A stretch of DNA of 6,133 bases, taken from assembly GCA_003696125.1 (NCBI GenBank), contig RFHZ01000241.1, positions 1-6,133 of the forward strand. The letters run 5' to 3'. Within the stretch, counting starts at the first letter, position 1; every line of letters begins with the position of its first letter. The position numbers and the translations under genes are program-made. Source of the DNA: Nitrospinota bacterium (GTDB lineage Bacteria; Tectomicrobia; Entotheonellia; J063). Under the pieces are notes generated by a model that made no database searches, was not told the origin of the DNA, and worked only from the letters and a program-made list of their open reading frames with translations. Below, piece after piece: positions 1 to 5,313 of the stretch.

Positions 1-571
1 CCCCTTGACCGGCTAGCTGGTAGATCAGCTCCCAAAAAGCCCGACGACTGATCGGATCGACACCTGACGTCGGCTCATCTAAAAAGAGGATCGGTGGTTC
101 ATGTAAGATGGCGCATCCCAGGGCAAGTCGCTGTTTCCAGCCTCCAGAGAGGATGGCGGTACGGGAATGGCGGTGCGCTTGCAGTCCTGCCATCTCGATG
201 ACCCACTCCTTACGTTGGGCCCTCTTCTCCTTGGGAACCCGGTAGACACCGCTATAGAAGTCGATGTTCTCTTCTACGGTGAGATCCTCGTAGAGGGAGA
301 ACTTCTGGCTCATGTACCCGATATGGGCTTTGATCTTCTCCGGTTCCCTTACGATATCAAAGCCGGCAACCATTCCCCTGCCGGCACTGGGAGTAAGCAG
401 GCCGCAGAGCATGCGAATGGTCGTCGATTTTCCTGCCCCGTTTGGTCCCAGGAAGCCGAAGATTTCTCCGGTTCTTACCTGCAGGCTGATGCGGTTGACA
501 GCGATAAAATCGCCAAAGCGCTTTTCCAGGTCCTGTACCACCACGGCAAAGCCATCAGTGAGCGAGGGCAT
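1..571 (-). CDS. ABC transporter ATP-binding protein, partial (C-terminus beyond window)
   Basis: This is the nucleotide-binding subunit of an ABC exporter, acting on the cytoplasmic face with membrane subunits that are not in the window. I translated 190 residues from the ATG at 571. They show Walker A GPNGAGKST (42-50), the Q-loop glutamine in GYMSQK (Q89), an ABC signature written LSGGW (141-145) and Walker B ILFLDEP (161-167), followed by SGVDP of the D-loop. The frame stays open to the window edge before the H-loop, so the rest is missing. The start overlaps the end of the upstream ATPase gene by 17 nt, with AAGGAGG just 2 nt ahead of the ATG, which points to translational coupling. It is clearly paralogous to the upstream gene: both contain IGYMSQ, encoded by a shared 14-nt string. 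The closest architecture I know is the C-terminal ATPase half of YbhF/RbbA-type proteins. The substrate cannot be told. Confidence 0.93.
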   Translation of the reverse strand, partial: MPSLTDGFAVVVQDLEKRFGDFIAVNRISLQVRTGEIFGFLGPNGAGKSTTIRMLCGLLTPSAGRGMVAGFDIVREPEKIKAHIGYMSQKFSLYEDLTVEENIDFYSGVYRVPKEKRAQRKEWVIEMAGLQAHRHSRTAILSGGWKQRLALGCAILHEPPILFLDEPTSGVDPISRRAFWELIYQLAGQG

Positions 572-1511
572 GCCCTCCTTCTCCCCTCTGCATGCGGGCC
601 AATACCGAGACGAATACGTCTTCCAGGGTAGGCTCTACCTGCTGGAGAGAGCGAAGAGGGATACCGGCCTGCTGTAACAGGATTCGAACCTCCTGGCCGG
701 TTATGGCCGGGGATGAGGTCACCAGGTGCAGGCGGTCCCCAAAGAGCTCTACCGACTCCACCGCAAGCCGGGTGCGCAGCAAAGAGGCGACACGGCGGAT
801 CTGCGGTGCCACAACCTCTAAAATTGTCCCGGGCATGAGTTTTTTTATCTGTTCCGGAGTGTCACAGGCTAAGAGCCGACCATGATGGATGAGTCCCACA
901 CGGCTACACCGTTCCACCTCATCCAGATAGGTGGTAGAGAGCACAATGGTCACCCCCTCTTTCACCAACTGATAGAGGATACGCCAGAATTCTCGACGAG
1001 AAACCGGATCCACCCCACTGGTCGGCTCATCAAGGAAGAGGACACGTGGGGTATGAATCAAAGCACAGATCAGGCCCAGCTTCTGCTTCATCCCCCCTGA
1101 CAGCTTGCCGGCCAGCCGTTTGCGGAACGGTTTTAAGTTGCTAAAGGAGAGGAGGAAGTCGATCTTCGCCTCCCGATCTCGTTGCGGGACCCCGTAGAGA
1201 TCGGCATAGAAGTGGATATTCTCTTCTACGCTCAGGTCGTTATAGAGACCAAAGCGCTGGCTCATGTACCCGATCTCTTCCTTTAAGGCCTCGGCTTCCC
1301 GAACCGTATGCTTCCCCATGACCCGGGCTTCGCCGGCCGATGGGGTCATGATTCCGGTCAATAAACGCATGGTGGTGGTCTTTCCCGCCCCGTCTGGACC
1401 GACCAGACCAAAGATCTCCTGTTGGTATACCCGGAAGGTCATTCCCTCCACGGCGCGGGTTTCCCCGAAAGACTTGGAGAGGTTTTTTACCGTGATCACT
1501 TCCAGGCTCAT
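555..1511 (-). CDS. ABC transporter ATP-binding protein with a substituted H-loop (YbhF N-half-like)
   Basis: A 318-residue ABC ATPase subunit. Walker A is GPDGAGKTT (38-46), the Q-loop glutamine is Q85, the signature is LSGGM (137-141) and Walker B is VLFLDEP (157-163) with SGVDP following. The H-loop histidine is replaced: the segment reads LSTTYLDEVE, placing Thr194 where His is expected. Such a change is familiar in the first ATPase half of tandem proteins such as RbbA/YbhF, so this subunit probably supplies a weak or non-hydrolysing site and pairs with the ATPase encoded immediately downstream. About 90 residues after the core form the usual C-terminal extension of CcmA-like exporters, including EPTLEDVF (293-300). 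An in-frame TAG lies 18 nt before the ATG at 1511, which fixes the start near here; the Shine-Dalgarno is weak (AGAAGAG). The permease subunits and any HlyD-type adaptor are not seen. The cargo is unknown. Confidence 0.95.
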   Translation of the reverse strand: MSLEVITVKNLSKSFGETRAVEGMTFRVYQQEIFGLVGPDGAGKTTTMRLLTGIMTPSAGEARVMGKHTVREAEALKEEIGYMSQRFGLYNDLSVEENIHFYADLYGVPQRDREAKIDFLLSFSNLKPFRKRLAGKLSGGMKQKLGLICALIHTPRVLFLDEPTSGVDPVSRREFWRILYQLVKEGVTIVLSTTYLDEVERCSRVGLIHHGRLLACDTPEQIKKLMPGTILEVVAPQIRRVASLLRTRLAVESVELFGDRLHLVTSSPAITGQEVRILLQQAGIPLRSLQQVEPTLEDVFVSVLARMQRGEGGHALAH

Positions 1512-1727
1512 GCCGCTCTTCTCGCTCTACCAGAAACAGGCGAGGGACCATGTAAAGTCGCAGGGACAACACGGAACAGGTTGTGATGGTAACCCCTGGC
1601 TATCCTGGACTCTCTGGAAACGTAACGGAGAGGGTGATCCGGCTTGCTCCCTGTCCTGCACCCAGAGCTCCGGACACAGAGGAAGCCTGACCGAAAGCGC
1701 ATAGGACACATCTCTGCAGAGAGGGGA
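1512..1727. other. 216-nt spacer without a convincing gene
   Basis: This stretch lies between the TAA of the small putative selenoprotein gene and the first ABC ATPase. A 67-codon minus-strand frame (1508-1711) ends in an ATGA overlap with the ATPase start, but it has no ribosome binding site and an arginine/serine-rich composition unlike its neighbours. I do not call it. A perfect 12-bp palindrome, TCTCTGCAGAGA, sits at 1711-1722, just downstream of the TAA. I see no clear promoter or T-tract terminator, so the ABC genes may be read from the sigma-factor transcript. Confidence 0.5.
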
Positions 1728-1874
1728 TTACTCCGACGGTTGCTCTGTCTGTTTGGAAGGCTGCTCGACCGAGCATGTACGTGCCATTCAGGTCGGAATG
1801 CCCCATTTGGGGAGTACCCAAACCTGCAACACCAACCAGAATACCACTATACCCAGTATCCATAAGATATCCAT
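1728..1874 (-). CDS. Putative 48-aa single-pass membrane selenoprotein (in-frame UGA = Sec29)
   Basis: I do not recognise a named family. The ATG at 1874 has a good Shine-Dalgarno (AAGGA at 1885-1881, 6-nt spacer). Residues 3-21 are almost entirely Ile/Leu/Val/Trp/Phe, one transmembrane helix, followed by LPKWGIPT and then TGA at 1790-1788. If the TGA is selenocysteine, the frame continues with MARTCSVEQPSKQ and ends at TAA (1730-1728), giving 48 residues with a U-x4-C pair (U29, C34) just past the membrane helix. A hairpin 12 nt after the TGA, with its GGUC loop starting at nt 18, has the loop, spacing and upstream U of the E. coli fdhF SECIS. Positive charges K23, R32 and K41 lie after the helix, which hints at a cytoplasmic C-terminus. 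The gene sits 75 nt after the anti-sigma gene in the same direction. The alternative is a 28-residue membrane microprotein that ends at the TGA. Expected role, by inference: membrane thiol/selenol redox chemistry or sensing. Confidence 0.78.
1759..1785 (-). promoter_or_regulatory. Candidate bacterial SECIS hairpin for the UGA at 1790-1788
   Basis: On the minus strand, UGCUC (1775-1771) pairs perfectly with GAGCA (1766-1762) around the tetraloop GGUC (1770-1767). The loop begins 17 nt after the UGA. In E. coli fdhF the loop is also GGUC, lies 18 nt after the UGA on a 4-bp UGCA stem, and is preceded by a bulged U needed for SelB binding. Here a U (1775) likewise lies 4 nt before GGUC, although it could pair with A1762. 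GGC (1785-1783) and GCC (1761-1759) can close a lower stem around an asymmetric bulge. The fdhF facts are from memory of that well-studied element; the pairing is read directly. Confidence 0.75.
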
Positions 1875-1897
1875 GGCGATTCCTTTTTTCGCAGCGT

Positions 1898-1919
1898 ATC
1901 ATACCGTTCTTGGCCAAGA
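1898..1919 (-). promoter_or_regulatory. Possible internal -10 element next to a 12-bp palindrome
   Basis: Upstream of the small selenoprotein gene, the minus strand carries TATGAT (1903-1898), one mismatch from the sigma-70 -10 consensus. It lies 4 bp downstream of a perfect palindrome, TCTTGGCCAAGA (1919-1908). No good -35 is found at 16-18 bp, so a promoter here would need an activator or another sigma factor; the palindrome would be a natural operator. This is weak evidence, read by eye. Confidence 0.25.
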
Positions 1920-1949
1920 CCAGAGCCGCTTGCCTCCAGCCTCAGCTCA

Positions 1950-2189
1950 TCACTCGAACAGTTGTTCCCATTTCTTACGCAGGGTTTGGTGCAACTGCTC
2001 GCGAAACTCTTGCGGCATCTCGTAAATCTCTTCTCCCTTATACAGGGTGATCGTTTTGCGAAGGGTATCGACAACTACCCGGCAGGGATCACATCCGGCC
2101 AGGTGCTGCTCAAACTGGGTACAGAGAGCAGGATCAATATCCCCATCAACGTAATCATTTAACAGGCGGAGTAGCTCTTCACACTTCAT
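1950..2189 (-). CDS. Zinc-binding anti-sigma factor (zf-HC2/ZAS type)
   Basis: A 79-residue soluble anti-sigma factor expected to bind and silence the ECF sigma factor encoded just upstream. The N-terminal half has the ZAS signature: C3, then H29-x3-C33-x2-C36 (in EQHLAGCDPC), ligands for one zinc ion. C23 is an extra cysteine outside that motif. The rest is a charged helical tail with no membrane segment, so it acts in the cytoplasm, like RsrA- or ChrR-N-type regulators rather than membrane-spanning ones. The ATG at 2189 overlaps the sigma-factor stop as ATGA and is preceded by GGGGGAG, typical of coupled sigma/anti-sigma pairs that need balanced synthesis. ZAS proteins often release sigma on thiol oxidation or zinc loss; whether this one does is inference. 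A small membrane selenoprotein gene follows 75 nt downstream. Confidence 0.92.
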   Translation of the reverse strand: MKCEELLRLLNDYVDGDIDPALCTQFEQHLAGCDPCRVVVDTLRKTITLYKGEEIYEMPQEFREQLHQTLRKKWEQLFE

Positions 2190-2893
2190 GTTCTCCCCCT
2201 TGATCCAGCTTCTTTCCCTGGGGCAACGGCCTCCATCGTGGAGGGATGAAAAGAGGTGTCATGATGAGGGGAGAGGCGCCGTTTCTCCTCCCCAAAGATG
2301 CGGGTGAGTTTTTCGCGGAGCAGGAGGCGTGCCCGCAGGAGCCGGACCTTCACGTTGGCTTCGCTGATTCCTAATAAGTCAGCCGTCTCTCTGATACTCA
2401 GTCCCCTAACATCGCGAAGGATAAAGACGAGTCGAAGCTTCTCTGGAAGGGTGGCAATCGTCTCCTCCAGGACCCGCCGCAGTTCCTGCTGCTCAAGTAA
2501 ACTCGCCGGATCACCACGCCAGTCTGCGATATACTCAGGGTGGGGAATGTCTCCCTCTGTCTCCTCTAAGCTGGCTTCTTCCAGGGAAAAGTGTCCAGGC
2601 CGACGTTTACGCAAGACCTTTAGCGCATTGTTGATGGCAATGCGGGTGACCCAGGTAGCAAAAGAGGCCTCTTCCCGAAACGTGGCTAAATGCTCTATCA
2701 CGTTAAGAAAGGTGGTTCGTACCACATCCTCGGCGTCTTCACGCTGCCGGACCATATGCATGGCCAGTGCGTATAAACGCCCTTCGTGTCGCTGAACCAG
2801 TTGCTCAAACGCTCTGTAGTCCCCGGCTTTGGCTTGGGCAACGAGTTGCCGCTCTTCTCTCGCTCCCCTGTCCCCTGTGTTTTGAGCGTTCAT
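2186..2893 (-). CDS. ECF-family RNA polymerase sigma-70 factor
   Basis: A 235-residue extracytoplasmic-function sigma factor that directs RNA polymerase to a specific regulon. Region 2 spans about residues 25-98, with the core-binding helix REDAEDVVRTTFL (51-63) and the -10 recognition segment SFATWVTRIAINNALKV (77-93). An acidic linker of about 45 residues follows. Region 4 covers about 140-195, with the -35-binding helix-turn-helix LSIRETADLLGISEANVKVR (165-184). Regions 1.1, 1.2 and 3 are absent, as usual for ECF proteins. About 38 residues follow region 4, rich in His, Ser and Glu with no recognised domain, longer than in a minimal ECF protein. The ATG at 2893 is chosen because AAGGAG (2904-2899) lies 5 nt upstream. 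It is the first gene of the leftward operon, with its anti-sigma factor overlapping its stop by 4 nt. Its own promoter looks sigma-70-like rather than ECF-like. Confidence 0.95.
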   Translation of the reverse strand: MNAQNTGDRGAREERQLVAQAKAGDYRAFEQLVQRHEGRLYALAMHMVRQREDAEDVVRTTFLNVIEHLATFREEASFATWVTRIAINNALKVLRKRRPGHFSLEEASLEETEGDIPHPEYIADWRGDPASLLEQQELRRVLEETIATLPEKLRLVFILRDVRGLSIRETADLLGISEANVKVRLLRARLLLREKLTRIFGEEKRRLSPHHDTSFHPSTMEAVAPGKEAGSRGRT

Positions 2894-2932
2894 CTGTTCT
2901 CCTTACCGTGAAAGCAGTATCCCTGTGCCTCT

Positions 2933-2961
2933 ATTATACCCTTTCCCGTCTGCATCGACAA
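2933..2961 (-). promoter_or_regulatory. Sigma-70-type promoter of the sigma/anti-sigma operon
   Basis: On the minus strand, TTGTCG (2961-2956, 4 of 6 to TTGACA) and a perfect TATAAT (2938-2933) are separated by 17 bp. Transcription would start near 2926, about 33 nt before the sigma-factor ATG. An 8-bp inverted repeat (CCTTTCCC at 2940-2947, GGGAAAGG at 2972-2979) has one arm in the spacer and the other upstream of the -35, placed to act as an operator. Confidence 0.7.
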
Positions 2962-3033
2962 TCTCTTTTTAGGGAAAGGTGGCCAGCCTCGTGGCTGATC
3001 GCCCCCCATCTGCTTCCCTTTACCCCTCCTTGA

Positions 3034-3065
3034 GACATTTTGTCACTCCCCCTGGACAGCTTGTC
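3034..3065. repeat. Twin palindromes GACA-N2-TTGTC, candidate operator pair
   Basis: GACATTTTGTC (3034-3044) and GACAGCTTGTC (3055-3065) agree at 9 of 11 positions and are each palindromic as GACA-N3-TGTC. The second extends to GGACA/TGTCC. Their centres (3039 and 3060) are 21 bp apart, two helical turns, so two dimers would bind the same face of the DNA. They lie between the two divergent promoters, about 30 bp upstream of the rightward -35. The regulator is unknown. Confidence 0.45.
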
Positions 3066-3093
3066 CCATTTCTCTGTTCAGGAGACTCCCCCC

Positions 3094-3121
3094 TTGCACA
3101 AAATACGTTTTTCTGTATACT
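3094..3121 (+). promoter_or_regulatory. Candidate promoter of the radical SAM operon
   Basis: TTGCAC (3094-3099) and TATACT (3116-3121, 5 of 6 to TATAAT) with a 16-bp spacer. Only the TTG of the -35 matches consensus, so activation may be needed. A start near 3128 would give a leader of about 157 nt. Confidence 0.45.
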
Positions 3122-3166
3122 TCAACCTAGGGCTTCTCCTGGCATAACTCTTGCTCTTACACCTAC

Positions 3167-3185
3167 CCAGGATAGCCGATCCTGG
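3167..3185 (+). other. Perfect 7-bp hairpin in the radical SAM leader
   Basis: CCAGGAT pairs with ATCCTGG around the loop AGCCG. It is GC-balanced and not followed by a T-tract, so it is not a standard terminator. It could shape the leader RNA or be a DNA operator. No known riboswitch consensus is recognised around it. Confidence 0.35.
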
Positions 3186-3284
3186 AGCGGCCTGCAAAGC
3201 GGGGAAGCAGGGTTCTCAACCGGAGGAGTGACGGTGATTCAGGGAGAATCAGGAGAAAAAAGCGGATAGGGAGAGAGAAGAGGG

Positions 3285-4562
3285 ATGCTAGAGTGTATCC
3301 TGCCGGAAACAGGTGAGCAGGTGTTGATCAACATCAGGTGGGAGGCGATTTCCATAGCGATTGATGCCACCACGGTATTCACCTTTGACCGGGAAGGACG
3401 TCTGGTAGGAGCCTATCTGCACGGGAAAACCTTCCGGCGAGGCATGGATAACCGTGTGCTGGCGAAGTGGCGTGTGCGGGAAGACGGCAAACAACGTCGT
3501 ATCCGTCAATACCTCCCTCAGGAAGAGAAGCGAGAACTCCTTACGGCTATCTACCAGAAAGTCGCACAGATCTTTACTGCCCTGAGCACAGGGCAGATCG
3601 TACCGATCTCCTCCCCTGCCCTCTCCCTTGATACGGTAAGAGAGGACCTGGCACCGATACTCCGGTATGATTTCTCCCGTTTAGAAGCGGAGAGGAGGCA
3701 ATTCTACCAGGTGTATCGGCCGGTAGGTATCCTCCCTCCCGATCAATATGCCACCCTGGTTCTGCAGGCGACAGAAGGGTGCTCTTACAACCGCTGTACC
3801 TTCTGCCGTTTTTACAAAGATATTCCCTTCCGCATAAAGGAGGTGGCAGAATTCCGCCAGCATCTCCAGGCGGTGCAGCGTTTCTTTGGCCGTGCTCTTC
3901 GCTTAAAAAAGAGCCTCTTCTTCGGAGAGGCCAATGCCCTGGTGATTCCCCAACATCGGCTTCTTCCCCTGTTCGACGTGGTGAATGAGACCTTTACCAT
4001 TTGTCCAGAGGGATTATCAGCAGAGGCACGGAAACAATGGAAGCGTGAACATCCCCTCTCTTTCCGGGGAATATACGCCTTTCTGGACGCCTTTAGCTCC
4101 CGGAAAAAGAGGGTCGAGGATTTTCAGGCCCTCAAGGCCCGCAACTTGCGTCGTGTCTATATCGGGCTGGAAACCGGATCGAATCGTCTGTTGCAGCTTT
4201 TGCACAAGGCAGGGACGGCTCAGGATGCCATAGAAGCCGTACACAAAATCAAGGCCGGGGGGATAGCGGTAGGGATCATCGTGATGCTGGGAGTGGGCGG
4301 GGATCTGTTTGCCGAGACCCATGTAGAGGAAACCGGTGCGGTGTTACGGGAGATGCACCTTGAAGAGGACGATCTCCTCTACTTCTCCCCTTTGGTCGTC
4401 TCTCCGGATCTCGGGTATGCCCGGGAAGCCAACCGGCTGGGGATCCGTCCCCTGACGGAGGAGGAGATGGAGAGGCAAAAGGAGGCGATTCTACAAGCGT
4501 ATCAACCGGGACCGAATGGCCCGCGTGTCTCGCTCTACGATATTCAGGAGTTTATCTATTAA
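3285..4562 (+). CDS. Radical SAM enzyme with CX4CX2C cluster motif
   Basis: A 425-residue radical SAM protein of unknown substrate. Cysteines C166, C171 and C174 (TEGCSYNRCTFCRFYKD) should ligate the [4Fe-4S] cluster that cleaves S-adenosylmethionine. The spacing is CX4CX2C instead of the usual CX3CX2C; the GCSYNRCTFC form is one I associate with a COG1032-like subfamily, and the flanking Asn-Arg is consistent with that. FFGEANALV (212-220) supplies the GE-type SAM-binding segment, and YIGLETGSNRLL (292-303) and IIVMLGVGGD (331-340) are later barrel strands of the same fold. The first 160 or so residues lack cysteine motifs other than C4. They begin with a beta-rich part and continue with a helical part, and I cannot assign them to a domain. 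No C-terminal accessory cluster is evident. The ATG at 3285 is the first of the frame, with a purine-rich GGGAGAGAGAAGAGG ahead. First gene of a three-gene run. Confidence 0.9.
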   Translation: MLECILPETGEQVLINIRWEAISIAIDATTVFTFDREGRLVGAYLHGKTFRRGMDNRVLAKWRVREDGKQRRIRQYLPQEEKRELLTAIYQKVAQIFTALSTGQIVPISSPALSLDTVREDLAPILRYDFSRLEAERRQFYQVYRPVGILPPDQYATLVLQATEGCSYNRCTFCRFYKDIPFRIKEVAEFRQHLQAVQRFFGRALRLKKSLFFGEANALVIPQHRLLPLFDVVNETFTICPEGLSAEARKQWKREHPLSFRGIYAFLDAFSSRKKRVEDFQALKARNLRRVYIGLETGSNRLLQLLHKAGTAQDAIEAVHKIKAGGIAVGIIVMLGVGGDLFAETHVEETGAVLREMHLEEDDLLYFSPLVVSPDLGYAREANRLGIRPLTEEEMERQKEAILQAYQPGPNGPRVSLYDIQEFIY

Positions 4563-4610
4563 GAGAGCATACCCGGTATCTGCACGACCCATAGAGGAGG
4601 TGAAGGAGGG

Positions 4611-5264
4611 ATGAAGATACCATTCCCCAATCGCACATATGCCGCCCAGCTCCTGGCAGAAAGGCTGCAGCAGTATCGGGGAAAACATCCTCTGGTTCTG
4701 GCGATTCCGCGGGGAGCTGTCCCGATGGCAAAATGTATCGCCGACGCCTTGGACGGGGAAGTGGACGTTGTCCTGGTGCATAAGCTTCGTGCCCCACACC
4801 AGCCAGAACTGGCTATCGGTGCGATCGATGAAACGGGTCGTCTCTACCTCAATGCACCGCTGAGTGATCTCCTGGTGGATGAAGAGTATATCCAGAAGGA
4901 AAAAGAGATCCAGCTCAACGAACTGCGGAAGCGTCGGGCCCTGTACACACCGGTACGTCCTCCCCTTGATCCTGCTGGCCGTATCGTCATCGTGGTCGAT
5001 GACGGGGTGGCTACCGGGGCGACCATGATTGCTGCTCTACGGGCTGTCCGGGCCCGGCAGCCGGCCAGGCTGATTGCAGCCATGGCGGTTGCTCCTCCCG
5101 ATACGGTAGACCGGCTGGCCAGAGAGGCTGACGAAGTGGTCTGCTTAGAGACACCGATCCATTTTTATGCGGTGGGACAGTTCTTTGAAGACTTCTCCCA
5201 GGTATCTGATGAGGAGGTGGTAACTCTCCTGTCGCATGGATGTTCACCGAACCAACAGCAGTGA
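4611..5264 (+). CDS. Phosphoribosyltransferase-fold protein (COG1926-like)
   Basis: A 217-residue type I phosphoribosyltransferase. The PRPP-binding signature is IVIVVDDGVATGATM (125-139): two adjacent acidic residues, then GVATGAT. PRGAVPMA (33-40) matches the N-terminal PPi-loop region, and VHKLRAPHQPELAIGAI (56-72) is the long conserved segment typical of the 'predicted phosphoribosyltransferase' group COG1926. Length fits that group, and the fold is soluble and cytoplasmic. The substrate base is not known for this group, and some members occur as fusions with hydrolases; none is seen here. The start is supported by a strong Shine-Dalgarno, GAGGAGGTGA (4594-4603), 7 nt before the ATG. It lies 48 nt after the radical SAM gene and 49 nt before the zinc-finger/BON gene, so the three are probably co-transcribed. 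A nucleotide-salvage or modification role is plausible but unproven. Confidence 0.9.
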   Translation: MKIPFPNRTYAAQLLAERLQQYRGKHPLVLAIPRGAVPMAKCIADALDGEVDVVLVHKLRAPHQPELAIGAIDETGRLYLNAPLSDLLVDEEYIQKEKEIQLNELRKRRALYTPVRPPLDPAGRIVIVVDDGVATGATMIAALRAVRARQPARLIAAMAVAPPDTVDRLAREADEVVCLETPIHFYAVGQFFEDFSQVSDEEVVTLLSHGCSPNQQQ

Positions 5265-5313
5265 GGCCTGATATCGTGAGATTTCAGGGAGGAGTCCAGG
5301 AGGAGGGAAGGAG

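Larger units (their letters stand above)
2894..3284. other. Divergent regulatory region between the two operons
   Basis: 391 nt with no convincing gene. It is visibly pyrimidine-rich on the plus strand. It holds a leftward promoter for the sigma operon, a candidate rightward promoter for the radical SAM operon, an inverted repeat around the leftward -35, twin palindromes at 3034-3065, and a leader with two short hairpins (3167-3185 and 3236-3250). A hairpin CAGCC-TCGT-GGCTG (2984-2997) lies between. No T-tract terminator is seen in either direction, as expected for a head-to-head arrangement. A 96-codon plus-strand frame here (2979-3269) is Pro/Ser-rich and lacks a start signal, and I do not call it. 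Confidence 0.7.

Noticed and set aside
167-631. 154-codon plus-strand frame opposite the ABC ATPases
   Set aside because: Antisense shadow of two well-supported ATPase genes, with no motif of its own.
1598-1608. 11-mer CCAGGATAGCC shared between the 216-nt spacer (minus) and the hairpin at 3167 (plus)
   Set aside because: A few shared 11-mers are expected by chance in a window this long, and only one copy forms the hairpin.
1508-1711. 67-codon minus-strand frame with an ATGA overlap to the ABC ATPase start
   Set aside because: No ribosome binding site, Arg/Ser-rich composition and no recognisable motif. The overlap can arise by chance because the ATPase starts with ATGAGC.
1600-1917. 105-codon minus-strand frame covering the selenoprotein locus
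   Set aside because: It reads the same DNA in a different frame from the well-supported membrane peptide and has no membrane or domain character.
3076-3080. TGAAC on the minus strand as an ECF-type -35 for autoregulation
   Set aside because: A loose GTC-like -10 follows at a workable distance, but the motif is short, common, and over 180 bp from the gene. The sigma-70-like promoter is much better.
2979-3269. 96-codon plus-strand frame in the divergent region
   Set aside because: Pro/Ser/Leu-rich translation with no ribosome binding site at its start. It overlaps the promoter and operator elements.
4569-4579. ATACC-C-GGTAT inverted repeat after the radical SAM stop
   Set aside because: The one-base loop and 5-bp arms, with no T-tract and a nearby strong ribosome binding site, argue against a terminator.
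5267-5288. CCTGA/TCAGG dyad after the phosphoribosyltransferase gene
   Set aside because: Only 5 bp with a mismatch before further pairing and no T-tract; probably chance.
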